Shown: positions 1-13,310, counted from the first letter of the stretch. The stretch: DNA of 60,000 nucleotides from Nymphaea colorata (GCF_008831285.2 NC_045141.1:14868106-14928105), one strand, 5' to 3'. Notes: generated from the letters alone by a model not told the origin. Made by a program: numbers and translations.

Positions 1-2900
1 CAAGAGAACAACTGAGACCATGTCACCTCCAGCTGTTTGAGTCACCCAGTAAAGTAAACCATATAACACTGAAATTGGCAAATTGTTTGCTAATAAGAGT
101 GCATTGACACAACCATATGAAACTAAAGGCTCCCATGGCAGGGCAACTTGATAAGGTAAAACAGGCAGGCGTCTGTTCTCTACACCCAAAAGAGAAAGAG
201 TTCAAAAGCCAACCTAGTCATTCAGTTGTATCCCGGTCAAGTGACAGGACAAAGAAGAAGAGTATACAAGTAAGAGTTCGAACTTCTAGAAAGAGAAACA
301 CCTGGAGAGTTCTGCTGCATGCTACTCCAATGGGCAGACCAAGAAGTGGGTCAGAGGCTAACAAAAAGGGACAGTCTTAACTCAGGCCAGCCAAATGATC
401 CTGCTCCTCTGTAACCAAGATTCAAGATCACACTCGAATAACATGTACCAATAAAACAGGACATGTTCCATGATCCTAAATCTCGGGCTTACAAAAGGAA
501 TGAGTGCTCAACGTGCGTTTGATGAGATTATGGATAGCTCCCTTGAAGACCGAAGCACTCATTTTGTGTATGCACTTTTTCTTCCATAATGAGAGATCTG
601 AAGGTCATCCAAAAGCCTTCTCCCTTTAGAAACTGAATGGTGGTGAGTGTTCCTTTTTGTCTAGAAGACTGCATTCTCAAGTGCGAAAAGAAAAGCTCCC
701 CAAATACCAAAAGCATCTCTATAAGCATGAGCTCTAGAAAAGCACTAAAATTAATAAAATAACTGGTGCTTCCATCATGCACACTAGATTCATTAAAGTT
801 TCTGCCTGCATGTGTGGTGCACACGTACAGATGAAATAATTTTGAAGTCTTGGAAGGGAAAGACCTTTCTGCATCAACACCTTGTGACTTTCCGCAGGTG
901 CATCATCAATACCTACCATTTTGCTTCATCAAAGCTAATTATAACAATGTTTATTAGTTTGATTGCTACCCAATTTATGGATCTGGAAATTTTTTCCTAA
1001 TGCAATTTACTTGATAATTCAGTTCCCTGAGTTCACAAAACAAAGATCAACTCCAGCTCTATCTTTTGCTTGCTTATGGCCCTTCAAAGTTGGATCCCGC
1101 ACCCATCAAAGCCTATATATATAGTTCTTTATCTAGTGCTTCAATGACAGGCATTTTCCAATGGTTTACTGTAATTTGCAAAAATTGTGGTGCTTTTATG
1201 AGTTGCATCAGTCCCTGTTGTTACTTTTAAGACATGAAGTCTTCATGCAGCAAATGTTCATAGGCAACCCTGCAGTAAACCATGTGCAAACTATATATAA
1301 GGTTGTGCCTCCACATAGATCAAACTGTATCTCATGTCGTGAAAGGACACGAGATATTGCCATCAGTGGCTCGATACCATGTGAAGATTGAAAGACAGGA
1401 TTGACAACAGAGAACCCATCAAACCTGAACGTGAAATGAGTTTCTGAAATATACTGCAGCATGAAAAATCAACTAGTGCCCTTCTTTGGAATGTCAGCTT
1501 TCATGCTGTAGATTGATTTACGTAGAACAGAACTCAAGAGTTACAGATAGATTAACGCAGCCAGGCAGCAACCGGCGTGAACCAGTATTTTGTATCCAAT
1601 TCAACAGAATACAAGAACAATGAAAATTATCTAAAGATGGAGGAACACATCTCCAGAGAAACAGTCAGCCAAATTGAATTCAATGGCTGATCATCCTCAA
1701 AAGCTTGGTGTTGCAATCTCTTTTTCCAGTCCCAAGGTGACCATAATCCCGGGGTTTTCTCTTTTAAACCCGAAGTGGAAGCAAAATTGTTAATACAGAG
1801 TGGAAAAGAGTCACGAATGGATCACCAAAGAAAAGGAACCAGAAGGCAAAGCGATGCATTGGTGTATATTCTAACTCTGAATGTCAAACGGCAGTCCTCC
1901 GAATATATAGAACCCAACCGATTCCCACAGTAAAGAAATCCTGGAAGCACATGTATGTTAGCGGAGAAAGATTGTAGCACCTGCATGCATGCATGGAAGG
2001 CATCCCTAAGAGGAAGTTTGGTCAACGAACTTGTATCATAATTTTCCATGAATGTATTACAAAAATTGGGTAAACTTCATGCAATGTTCAACGGATACGC
2101 CTTGGTTTTTTGGGTACGTTCATAAAACACCTGTTCTACTAACCAAAGGCCTCCTAAGGGATACTTGGCAATAGGAAGACTAACGCATTAATGTTCGAAT
2201 AATGTTTTTTAATATTTTATTTTATGGAGCTAGCTCAATCTTTAGGAGAAATTCGCAAAATACTGTGTTAATGTTTCTATTCTCAAACGGCCCTAAAAAA
2301 CACAGCCTTTCCTTTTATCACAAAATAAATAACCCAAAAATGTTTTTTATAGTTATTTTGGCTTACGAAACTTGAATGAAAATAGTGAACAGATCTGGAT
2401 GATCAAGTTCTTCTACATGTCAAAAAAGTTGAAAATGGCAAAAATATTTTTGGCCTAGTATATCATTAACTTCTTACTCAAGCATGAACCTGTAATTTCT
2501 GAAAACATAGGCCTGTTGTGTAAATAGTTGTAAACTTTCGGCATGTTTTTGTAATGTTTTTTAGAAATTTGTAATTTTGATGGAATGGATTGGATTTAAA
2601 TAGGTCATCAAAATGGATTATTCAAAAAAGTAAATATTGAAAACATTAGCCTCCCAATTAAAAATCAGATAGGCTTTCAGATTTGGATTCAAAATTCTTT
2701 CAACTACATATCCTAATTTCAAATATCTTACGTCTTGAGAATTAGCTCTTAACATATCATAACGTGGTTCAAATGTAGTTTTATATTTAAAAGTCACTTT
2801 AGTTTCTGGTTGTAAATTTAAAAATCGAATTAGGATCAATATGAACCTTTTCTTCATTCTTATTTGCATCAGAATTCGAATCAAAATATGCCAACATCCA
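1..2900. other. Non-coding stretch, no gene recognised
   Basis: Both strands hold only short open frames without recognisable protein motifs or convincing GT-AG exon chains. It could be intergenic DNA or an intron/UTR of a gene off the left edge. I see no LTR, transposase motif or RNA gene here. Confidence 0.5.
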
Positions 2901-2910
2901 ATATATTGGA

Positions 2911-3085
2911 TATTCGTTCTAACCCCTTCCAATAAGATGGGTTGTTTGGACGGTACAATAGCAAATAGTATTCGATAAGGTAAAGTGAACTGATCCAACT
3001 ATGTTCACTTTCCTTTATCGAATACTATTTACTATTGTACTATCTAAACAACATCTCTTATTGAAAGGGGTTAGAACTAAAATAC
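2911..3085. repeat. Palindromic junction of two inverted-repeat element ends
   Basis: Bases 2911-2990 and 3003-3085 are near-perfect reverse complements around a spacer of about 12 bases. Both arms carry the motif read as CGAATACTATTT on one strand. The left arm is in the same orientation as the far end of the adjacent element (about 3520-3590), so it looks like the surviving end of a second, truncated copy placed head to head with a complete one. Confidence 0.8.
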
Positions 3086-3591
3086 CTTTTTTCACTTTTA
3101 CAACCACGAAAACTCCTTTCCAGATTTTACATCCAATTGTGGGAATATGATAATTTATTCATGAATGATTAGATAAGATATTGTACCAAGGGCGTATTTA
3201 GAGTATACCGAATCAGTATAGCTATCTTTCCTCTAACACAACAATGTTGTTTCAAGCAGCATCGAAAAAAATAGTACTGAATTCCTTTCTTGTTCTTTGT
3301 ATAGGCCTAAGTGGCATTCAATGGAATAGAAAATTCCTTGTAATATAATGTTTTACCGGTTTCGGGATAGGCTGAAGATCTTGGTTAAGGTGACTCGATG
3401 GCTTTTACTTTTTAGTTATATTTAGTTAATTTATCTTATCTAATAATTCATGAATGAAATTATCATATTCCCACAATTGGATGCAAAATCTAAAAATTGT
3501 AAAAGTAGAAAATGGTATTTTCGTTCTAACTCCTTCCAATAAGAGGGGTTGTTTGGACAGTACAATAGCAAATAGTATTCGATAAGGGAAG
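3003..3591. mobile_element. MITE-like element with about 160-180 bp terminal inverted repeats
   Basis: The left end (about 3007-3185) and the right end (about 3430-3591) are reverse complements with scattered mismatches. They share, in order, TATCGAATACTATTT, a segment on Cys-free AT-rich DNA, CCAATTGTGGGAATATGAT and ATTCATGAAT. The core of about 240 bp has no coding frame. Such long inverted repeats without transposase fit a non-autonomous Mutator-like or foldback element; the superfamily is not proven because I found no clean target duplication. A transcript through it would fold into a long hairpin. Confidence 0.78.
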
Positions 3592-3599
3592 ATTTCTAA

Positions 3600-5858
3600 T
3601 TACAATACACATAAATACAAATTGTTTTATGCTATAACTATAAATAATAGCCTAGAAGATAAATATACAATTGATAGGGATCAAAATCTAGTTAGAAAAT
3701 ATTTGGAATTGAGAATCACCAATTTTTACCTACAAACAATATTGAAACTAGTACTAGTACGGGTATCAAAACTTTCATTAATAATAATAATAAAAAAAAA
3801 AACTACTAAGACTGAGACCAATAAGGAAAAATCCAATTCAAAGTTGGATCCGTTGACATTCATAAGGGGTTATTTGGCAATTGGGGGAACAATATTTCGC
3901 TGCTCCTATTCCATTGGCGTTTGTAAAGTATCTGTCAGCTCCAGCCTAAACTCTCTCTCTCTCTTTCTCTCGTGCACTACAATAAAATGATTATGACTCC
4001 TCTGCACCGTTCAAATTGGTCTCTAGCTAGAAGGCACATAATTTATACAATCTTTATGTCACCTACTATCAAAATAACAAAGTTTTAGTTGTTTTATTTT
4101 AAATTTGTCCACACTAATGTGGTTTACACGGTTGATTTCTCAAAAATTAGCTAATATCTCACAAAGACAGAACTTTTTAACTGATTTTAACGTTTTAAAG
4201 ATCGAGCACCCCACCCAGCCTCTAAACGTTTAACCCCGCATCGAATTGTACAAGCGATTGACTTTATTCCAACCGAGTTGGCCTATAAAAACAGAATATT
4301 TTGCCAGATTGTTACCATTTCAGAAACCGATGGTGAAAATGTGATCAGAATTTGATACCCAAAAAAGCGCAATAAAAAATACAGTGGGCACAATGAGTTT
4401 CAAAATGGTGTAAACAGCCAACATTTAAGGCCTACAAATGACGATGGCGTGTCACATGCACCACTCTCTCCTTCAGCTCTCGCCCGGCTTCAGCCTCATC
4501 AGGCGCCCTCTCTGCCCCTCCGGTTCTTTCCCGTCCGTCCTCCCCTCGCCTTTCTCCCTCTCCCTCTCCAAATGCCTGCCCATTCCCCCAGCTCCCCTGG
4601 TGTACATCAGGGCATAGATGAAGTATTTGTACAACCACCAATTAAAGCGTTGCAATACTGTCGTTTAGGTTCATGGGACTACCACTAAACATGGAACTAA
4701 CCACAAAAATCAAACCCCAACACTTTTTCTGTATGTCCATCTACCCAACCAGCTATGCCCTTCCACAACTCTCTCTCTCTCTCTCTCTTCTAGATTTCAA
4801 TGCAACTTTCAGACTAAATATTTTTCCCTATAGCAGTTCAAAATGCATATACGAGCCATTCCGTAACCCTTTGAAGGAAAGAGAATAATCTGGAAAGAAG
4901 AAGCTGATACGCGTTTTTTACAAAAGGAAAAGACGAGATTTCCTCATCAAATAGAAAAAGTGGGTTACATATCTGCAGAATTCATTCCCATAAATCCTCG
5001 TTCCGGCTTTATCACAACCAGTCTGCCGGCTTTTGTTCCGTGTTGCTCTCCTGCTACTTTTTTGTTCGGCTTTGTATTTCAAACTCGAGTTGCTCTCCTG
5101 CTACTTTTTCTTCAGTTGCACCAACCTTATGCCTGGTGCAACTGAAAAATTATCCAGCCACTTTACCGAACATAATTGGACAAGGAAAACGGGCCGCGTC
5201 CGGACAGAGCATTTAAAGGGCAAACATAAGAGCCATTTATAGAGGATTCATCAGATACTAGTAAAACATTTAATTTTAGAAATTAATCATCTTTCTAGAC
5301 TTCCAAAGCACGTAACAGGTGGTCATAATAGTTATCCGAAGTAATTAAAAACTATCATGATGCAGAATCTACGCCCCTAAAGAAATCTAATTTTTTCAGA
5401 ATTCTAAACACAGACCAACCAAGGATATGTTAGGCTGTTATTCTTTTTGTATTGCCCATCCTGCAATTCCTGCCACTTTCAATGGTGAAACAAATCAATA
5501 ACGTCACCATCACTGGTCAGACAAATATGAAACAACAAAAACTTCAGACAGGTAACTTTTGAAAAAACGATACAGATCCCACAACCAAGACCTAGACCAT
5601 CGATGACTGTACAAGACGAGGATGAACAGTCTCGGTTAAACTAGATACTGGATAGCAAGATCACGTTCCCAACATCTAATATTGAAAACAGTTATATCTC
5701 TTTAAGGAACAAAGATACTTCAACACAAGAGAAAGGTATCTCATTTAGCTATAGAGCATCAAACAAACAAAAATCTCCCCAAGGAAAAAAAATATACTAG
5801 TCTTAGAAAGAACTGATGAGTCAAAAACCAATAGCGAATTCAGGATAGAAGGAAAATT
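3600..5858. other. Intergenic stretch downstream of RPL7
   Basis: No gene was recognised. It holds short CT-rich tracts (about 3951-3970, 4770-4790) and a small direct repeat reading TTGCTCTCCTGCTACTTTTT at about 5042 and 5090. The part next to 5858 should contain the 3' UTR and polyadenylation region of the minus-strand RPL7 gene, but its end cannot be placed from sequence alone. Confidence 0.5.
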
Positions 5859-7420
5859 TTAATTCATCCGCCTAATCAACTCGTTGATCTTGTCTTCACG
5901 GTTACCAGCATCACCTCCCTCCACGTAATGATTTCTCTTCTTCTTCAGGCCACCAGATGGAGCACTGAGCTTGAATGGCCACAGGAAGTTGTTTGCTTCC
6001 TTGAAATGAGGGCCCACAGTCATAATCTCGTGAATAAGATCTTCGATGCATATTATCCCGAACTTACCCAAGGCCTGCAATAAATAAACAAGTAAAGATC
6101 TTGAGCTACAATTCTAGCAGTAAGACCATGAAAGGAAAAGGTAGCAGGAACAAACCTGCTCTATAATGGCATTGTCCGTCAATGGAATCCGTTGGTTATT
6201 CAATTTTCCAAATCCCCTCTTGTAAATCAGCTCCTTCACGCTCTTCAAATTAGGATAGCTGCAAAATGCACAATATGTGAAGTCTATGAAAATGGAACCT
6301 TGAAAGTAACAATACAGAGAGGGACGTACCCATAGGTCACATAAGGCTCAACCTTGTGTAACATATTCATAGTAGCCTTGTTCACCTTCAGGAAAACACC
6401 ATTGAATATCTACATGGAAAAAAAAAGTGTCATCCGTCACCTGTATACAAGAAAAATTGGAGAAAAGAGCAGTGGAGAATTGATTCTACCTGGCGCAGAC
6501 GCAACAACTGCAAAATCTTTCTAGTCTTGGGATGCATAGCGTTGATACTGTACAAAAAGCATAGATAGCATAAATATGAAGCACTGAAGCAATCCATGAA
6601 AATCATAACCAAATAAGCCAACACGAAAGATAGCAAGTCATGCCAACTTCTTGAAGGTGGGCCTCGTACTTATTTGCAATAGATCAAACAACGTTAAAGA
6701 ATAATGTCGATTTTCCAACTCATCATCAGGAAAGACAGAAACGAACACTTGCTTTTAGCACAAGCACAGCCTTTATAATCCATTTAATAAACAAATTCCA
6801 CCAATCAAAGGTAATCCCATTTTGCATCACATGCGTTTTTTGGCTCCTAACAATAAGATACCAAGAAAAAATCACTTGGAATAAGATCCGCCACTTCAGT
6901 ATTTCAATTGCAGTTTCAAGTTAATATGGTTGAATCAGCAAACAAGTACTTGCATTCACGACTTCCGCAGGCAATTCATACTTATAAAGATGAAAATCAA
7001 TTAAAAGAAAGTTAAAAAGAGACGGGCAACAAAATAGAAATGGAAAACATACCCTCTAATCCTGATAATGAAGAGCAACTTCGCTTCCGGATTAACATAA
7101 AAGCCTCCCCGCAATTTCGCTTCGCGCTTTAATCTAATCAGTTCCTTATCCTGTCATCGAGTCCGATCAGCATCAGCCCTCGCGGCAAAGATCCAATAGA
7201 AGACAGAAAGGGAGCAAGAGTAACACAAACTCACATTCGCCTCGTACTCTCCCGCGTATTCCTGAGCCCTCTTGAAGATCAACTTTCTCTTCTCAGCGTT
7301 TTTCTTCCTCGCTGCTTCCATCACTTGCTTCTTTGCCAGATTCCATTCCTCAAGCCTCTTCTGCTTCTTCAACACAGACTCCGGAACGACGGCGGCTCCA
7401 CTTTTACCGTCTTCACCCAT
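5859..7420 (-). CDS. RPL7: 60S ribosomal protein L7 (uL30), six coding exons
   Basis: The product is a structural protein of the cytosolic large ribosomal subunit that contacts 25S rRNA. Read on the minus strand, coding exons are 7420-7235, 7150-7053, 6547-6490, 6409-6330, 6258-6156 and 6074-5859. They total 741 nt, giving 246 residues plus stop, close to the usual plant length of about 242-244. All five introns obey GT-AG and phases join. The N-terminus ([20 protein letters not shown]) is followed by a long Lys/Arg-rich helix; the uL30 fold begins at [17 protein letters not shown] and continues through [23 protein letters not shown] and [11 protein letters not shown]; the end has the family signature [16 protein letters not shown] and the tail [10 protein letters not shown]. 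The ATG at 7420 lies just after an acceptor-like TTTGCAG, suggesting that a 5' UTR intron ends at or next to the start codon. No frameshift or stop is seen; the gene looks functional. Confidence 0.96.
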
Positions 7421-7570
7421 CTGCAAACCCGATATCAAGATAAGGTAAAAGAAAGAACCACGGATTCCACGGGCGTTCGGACGAAGATCAGATTAGTCGG
7501 ACACGGAGTTGCCAGTATCAGATCTCACATTCCACAGGGGGAAAGAGAGAGAAAGAGTACAGGGTTTTAC

Positions 7571-7660
7571 CTTCACGGCGCTAGGGTTTTCGTTGCTCGC
7601 CTCCGCGCAGAATGGCGGAGGCGGGTGGCAAAGGGGTACTTACCCGCGGCGTCTCTTCAT
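7571..7660 (-). other. RPL7: Probable 5' UTR exon of RPL7
   Basis: On the minus strand, GTGAAG is followed at 7570 by a good splice donor (GTAAAACC), pairing with the acceptor just before the ATG at 7420. The upstream end is a guess, because no transcription start can be read directly. A short non-coding first exon is common in plant ribosomal protein genes. Confidence 0.6.
7582..7589 (-). promoter_or_regulatory. Telo-box (AAACCCTA) at the RPL7 5' end
   Basis: The minus strand reads GAAAACCCTAGCGCC here. AAACCCTA is the telo-box found in promoters and first exons of plant ribosomal protein and other translation genes, where it supports growth-linked expression. I found no clear TGGGCC/T site-II partner nearby. 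Confidence 0.7.
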
Positions 7661-9145
7661 TTGAATGGCTGAGATTGCGTGGATGGCTTGGGGATTTGTT
7701 CTTATCCGTCCATCTGATCGTCGAAAATGAAGTTGGGACGTGGTCCAAATCCGGGAGGTGGGGACGCAAAACGGGTCGGGTGTGGCCCCGAGTCAAGTTT
7801 GCTCCAAAACTGTTTCCTGCTCCAAAGTCCAAACTTCGGATATGGACCTGTTTTTTATGTCATAGAGAAATCACTTGTTCCGACCCGATTCGTAATGACC
7901 TTCGAGCAATGCCTACTCCCTCTTTGGTAAAATAATAATATATTTTATGAGAGTTTTATGTTGTTATGTGTTGAATATTATCAGATGGCCAAAAAATAAA
8001 AATCTGTTGCCAAAGAAAACTCACATGTCATGACATGAACATTAGTGATAGTATGTGACAATGTTTTATAGTATTTTTAGCCACGATGCAATGATTAATG
8101 ATGCTTTTAGCGACAAAAAAAATTATTTTAAAGTTCCATATATGTGAGGTTCTATGTTAACGTATGCCATGTGTTGCCTGGTGAACGAAAATTAAACACC
8201 AGCACAATTTCTATGTAACACTTGCTTTTTTATATGTTAATCAAAAGTTACTACTAAAATTGCAGAATTTCTACAAACATCATTTTTCATGGTCTGTAGC
8301 ACATATTGTTTTGTCAACAAAGATTACCATCTTCATTTACTAAAAGATATGAAGTATCAGTCGACGGCACTTGTTGTTCGGAACCTCCATTAATTTTCTT
8401 TTCATAATGTTTATAGCAGGGCATATGATTGCAGTTAATCTATTTCAATTTATTTTTGTCTTTTATGTCTTGAGCGACTTGAGATATTCCACTCAGCATA
8501 GTAAATATTATCTTGTTGCAAGCAATCGTCTTATTTATCATAGACACATTTGTATATTGAAAACAAAGTTACATATTGCTTATCATAGACACATTGCATG
8601 TGTGTGTGTATTCATATTCATTCAAAATTTTAACTTTCTTTTGAAATAACCATTTCCGGATGCCAATTTTGTATTATTCCCCACTAACTGTAGTGACGAA
8701 TCTCTCATCCGACTCCTTGTCCCTTTAAGGCAATTGTCTCTTTAAGGTAAAAGGCATACTTTCAATGTTATAGAATTCACAATTTATACTATGCCTCGGT
8801 AAGTGCTAAGGATGAGTTTGGCTATTATTATGGTTCTCAATTGACGGTTAATCTCATCCAACACAGTGCAGACAAAATGACCTATGACCAATTGTATGCT
8901 GAAGACAAAAATTCAGTTATGCTCTTTTTGGCACTTCATATCCTTTTGCATGAATTTGTCCTAATGTTGTTTTCAATTTCTAATGTTTGTGATTTTAGCT
9001 ATTAACCAGTAGTTTGTAGTCTCAGAAGTGAAGTGTAAATAAAATATAAACCAACATTGTATGAGAACAATCCATTCTTAGTATAGGAAGAGAATGGTTC
9101 CTAATGCTCAATGAGTTCCTATGTGTACTAAATAATTTTTTGGCT
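7661..9145. other. Intergenic stretch upstream of RPL7
   Basis: The first few hundred bases should contain the RPL7 promoter (transcription to the left). The remainder is AT-rich with no recognisable protein or element ends until the copia LTR at 9146. Confidence 0.5.
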
Positions 9146-9387
9146 TGTTGAAACAGTAAAAACAGATAGAACAGAAACAGATGCAACGTGGAAAAACTCC
9201 CAACTTAAAGGAAAAAGCCATGATTGAGGAGGTCTGATGTCCACTAGCAGCCAGTCTCTCTCTCTCTACAAATTTTTCATTCACATTGAAATTAGGGATT
9301 ACAATAACTTAAGTAGCCAAATCAAGGATACAAGCTGAACCGGGTCTGGACCCAGACAGAAGACCCATCCACTAATACACTTTAACA
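9146..9387 (-). repeat. 3' LTR of the decayed copia element (242 bp)
   Basis: It starts TGTTGAAACAG and ends CTTTAACA, directly followed by the polypurine tract of the minus-strand element. It is of the same family as the 240-bp solo LTR at 30010-30249 and the LTR at 25005-25683, sharing a CAACGTGGAAAA block, a CTCTCTCTC tract, GAAATTAGGG and a GGGTCTGGACCC palindrome. Confidence 0.85.
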
Positions 9388-12217
9388 CTTCCCTTAAGTT
9401 GGGCATACATATCAAACATGCCAAACTTAGATACATTTTTCTCAAACAAGGTCGAAGGCAAAACTTTAGTCAAAACATTGGCAGTTTGATCTTAAAAATT
9501 CTTGTAAGGTAGAACCAGTTCTTTAGCATTAATTATTTCTTGGATGAAGTGATGGACAATCTCAACATGCTTTGTTTTTTTTTCATGTAAGACAGAGTTG
9601 TTGGCCAAGTTGATCACTGACTTGTTGTCATAATACATCTTCATTGGTCCTTCAGTCTCTATACCAATATCAGTCAATAATATTTTCAACCATAATAGTT
9701 CAGAAACCCTCGTAGCAACAACTTTGTATTATGTCTTTGCACTAGATCGGGAATAAACATCTTGTCTCTTACTCCTCTATACTATGAGATTCCCTATCAG
9801 GTAGACACAATAGCCTGAGATTGACCTCTTAGTATCAACACAACCTACCCGGTCAGCATCATAATACCCTTCAATCTTTAAAAGGTCTTGCCTAACATAT
9901 AGGAGTCCCTTACCAAGATTCATCTTCAAGTAACACAGGATCTATCAATTGCTTCAAGTGAGCATTAGTTAGAGCATGCATGAACTGACTCATCACATTC
10001 ACAACAAAGGTAATATCATGTCTAGTGAGAGTAAGATAGATCAACTTTCCAATCAGACGTTGATACCTTTCATTGGCCTCTTCACAGAGAGATTCTCCAT
10101 CTTTAATTCTGAGCTTGTGTCCAGCATGCAGAGGAATAGAGGCAAGTCTACACCCTAGTTTTCCAGTCTCCTTTAGTAAATATGAAGTTACTTCCGTTGA
10201 TTCAACACAAGTCTCTTGCCAGACCTAGCAATTTCAATACCAATAAAATATCTTAGCTTGCCAAGGTTCTTGAGATCTAACTCAACAACCAATAACTTAT
10301 TTAATTTTGTTATTTCATCCTCATCATTACTTGTAAAATCATATCATCAACATAAACTAACAAAAAAGTAACTTTATGTTTTTTTTTCTCTTCACAAAGA
10401 GTATACGATCTCCATTTCATTGATTATAACCATGTTGTCTCATAACTAGTCTAAGACGTTCAAACCATGCTTGGGGAGATTGGTTGAGCCGATACAAAAC
10501 TTTCTTCAGTTTGCAGCATTTTCTCGATTCTTCATATCCTGAGGGCATACACATATACACCTCCTCATCAAGGTCTCCATTGAGAAAAACATTTTTAACG
10601 TCAAGTTGATACATCTTTCACTCCTTTATCATTGGTAAATAGATAATAATTCTAACAATTTTCATCTTTGCAATAGGAACAAAAGTCTCCAAGTAATCAA
10701 TTCCATATTTCTGACTGAATCCCCTGGCAACAAGGCAAGCTTTGTACCTATCAACACTCTCATCTTGTTTGTATTTAATGGTGTAGACCCACTTGGATCC
10801 AACTAGATGAGCCGCTTCAAGGATTTTTACCACCTCCCACTCCTGCTTCTTTTCAGAGCTTCCATCTCTTCTCTCATTGCATGAACCCACTTTGAATAAC
10901 TTTCAGCCTCAACGATAGTCCTGGGAATCACAACCAAAGAGAGCGATGATATAAAACATTTGTAGTCATTACTCAGTTTAGAATATGATATGAAGTTACC
11001 AATAGTGTGTTGAGTACATGACCTTCTAAAGGCAATGGGTAGTTCTTCATTAGCAACCTCTGTCGTAAACTCTCTTTCAACTGACTCCTCCCGAGTACGA
11101 CTTGGGTTATCTAGGGAAGGTATAACATTGGGATTGAAAGTAGAATTCTCTTCACCAGCCAGCTCATCTGTAGGTAATCTTCACCTAGAGTAAACCTGCC
11201 CAAACAAGTGGTTACGTTCATTCTCAGTCACAGTTGAACAACCTTCATTCTTCTCGTGCTCAAAAACATTTGTAACAGTCACTTGACTCTCTTCCATTTT
11301 TGTATTTTAGAAAATCTATGAATTGAATTTCTTGACTCAGAGAATACTCTTTCCTTGGCATAGACTTCTTTCCTTGAAGAGAATTCTAATGGTAACATAG
11401 ACATGACCAATGGACAGGTCAAGGCACCTATACCCTTTTTGTGTTGGAAAATAGCCAACAAATACACCTTGATCAACCTTTGATCAAGTTTTTTAACATT
11501 AGGATTGTGATTATGAATAAAACAGTCACATCCAAAGACATGATATGGAAGAGGAAAGGGTTGACGACTCCCTGGTAGCATAGAATGCGGGGTCCGCCCA
11601 TTTAGCACATGACTAGACATACGATTAATCAAGTATGCACTAGTGAGAACAACTTCAACCCAGTATTGTTTGGGAAGATTCTTTTGAAACAAGATGGCCC
11701 AAGTGACATTAAGTAACTGACAATTCTTTCTCTCAGCCACTCCATTTTAGGGGAGAGTATAACTACAAGACATCTCATGAACAATTCCCTTTTTTCGAAA
11801 GAAATCATCAAGAGATTGACATACATGCTCACGAGCATTGTCAGACCTAAAGGTCTTAACATACCCTCCATATTGAGTCTCCACAAGAATAATGAAAGTC
11901 TCTATAATATTAGGCACTTCACTATAGTCTTTCAGTAAGTATACAAAAGTATTACGAGAGCAATCATCTATGAAGGTTATAAAGTACTGAAATCCATGAT
12001 GGGAATGAATTCCTGAAGGTCTCCACACATCAAAATGGTTCAAGGAAAAAACTTCATTAGTACGAGTACTGGAAATAAGGTATGCAGCCCTAACATGTTT
12101 AGTAAACTGACATACATCACATGATATCGTATTTATATACAATCTAATACAAAATTCGGGGAATAAACTGTTACAAAATTCCAAAAGGATAATTCTAGAG
12201 AACAAGATGTTGTGCAC
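9146..12217 (-). mobile_element. Decayed Ty1/copia retrotransposon, 5' part missing
   Basis: The element runs right to left. Its 3' LTR is 9146-9387 (TG...CA, 242 bp), preceded on the minus strand by the polypurine tract ending AACTTAAGGGAAG. Going upstream come RNase H with YYDNKSVINLANN and KKTKHVEIVHHFI (9492-9689), reverse transcriptase with [20 protein letters not shown] (10417-10614) and WVYTIKYKQDESVDRYKA (10618-10890), and integrase with LNHFDVWRPSG, FRSDNARE and AERKNCQLLN (11279-12217). Frames are broken by several stops and shifts; gag, protease and the 5' LTR are absent. The coding signal ends where a hAT remnant begins. Not functional. Confidence 0.9.
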
Positions 12218-13310
12218 AATGAGTTTGATCTATATGACAGTTGTTTTAGGGATATGAAAGAACCAGGCGCCGTTCGAGCCAGGACAACCATGCGTCCAGG
12301 TATATACATAGAAATTTTTAATTTACTTTGCATTTGTTACATTTGTTTCTTTCATGTTGTTTTAACTTTTACATGAAATTTGTCTTATTTTTGTTTAGAT
12401 TTGTGGTGGAATATGTTTGGGATTAATTGTCTAAACCTAACATGTTTTGCAATTAAAGTCCTCAAGACATGTTGTGTTAGTGGATGCGAAAGGAATTTGA
12501 GTGTTTTCCATCATATCTACAACAAGAAAAGGAATAAGCTCAAACATAAAAGGCTGAGTGACCTTGTCTTTGTTCGATATAATATGAAGTTGAAACGAAG
12601 GTAATATAGCTTAATATTTACATTTGTTTTACAATATATTTATATATAATTATATATTAACAAGTTTTCTATTATTTAACATGGACAATTACAAAAAAGC
12701 TTCAGCAAGGAAGCACACATCTCATTTTGATCCTATCAACGTGGAAAGCTTTGAAGATTTAGAGCCATGGATTGAGGAAGAACCAACTACAATATTTGAT
12801 GATGAAGATCTTCAATGCTTCAACCTTCAAGCTCAAGCAATAGAAGAATTTGTTGATGAAGGAGAGCCTGTTGAATGTGTTGGTGAGGATCTTCAAATTC
12901 ATGATGATGATGAAGAAGATGGAGATGAGAATGAAAATGAAGATTATGAATAAGAGTTTGAGAGTGCTTTCATTTTATATGCATTGGCGTTGAACATTTT
13001 CACAATTTCATTGTTATGAAATTTCATTTTAAAATTATATTGTTATGAAGTTTGATGTCTATGAATGATGAACTCATAACTTTATAGCAATAATAAGCCT
13101 ATCATTATCTAAAACATGTTTTCGATGAAGAACTTATTATTTTTTATTTTTTACTATTTTTAATGTTTTTTTTTAAAAATTTTTTCCTGATTTATTATTA
13201 TTATTATTAAAAAAACATATGATACAGTTATGATACGTTATGATATTTTACGATACGACGTATCTTAAAGCCCATCGATACGACTTACAATATGCTTTTT
13301 ACAACATTGC
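12218..13310 (+). mobile_element. hAT transposon remnant: C-terminal transposase exons and one terminus
   Basis: Translation from about 12219 gives YDSCFRDMKEPGAVRARTTM, then after an intron (donor GTATAT at 12299, acceptor TTTAG at about 12398) DLWWNMFG and GCERNLSVFHHIYNKKRN, the hAT C-terminal dimerisation motif. An acidic tail with LEPWIEEEPTTIFDDEDL follows (12681-12953). The N-terminal DNA-binding and catalytic regions are missing. The right end (about 13270-13308) reads, on the minus strand, TGTTGTAAAAAGCATATTG, a terminus also seen in non-coding copies at 24826, 35965 and 51127. Confidence 0.85.

Noticed and set aside
6548-7052. Possible box C/D snoRNA in the RPL7 intron (ATGATGA-like box on the minus strand near 6720)
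   Set aside because: No CTGA box D at proper spacing and no terminal stem could be found.
12380-12953. Idea of an independent small acidic nuclear protein gene
   Set aside because: The GCERN motif and the acidic tail together match the hAT transposase C-terminus, so it is a transposon remnant.
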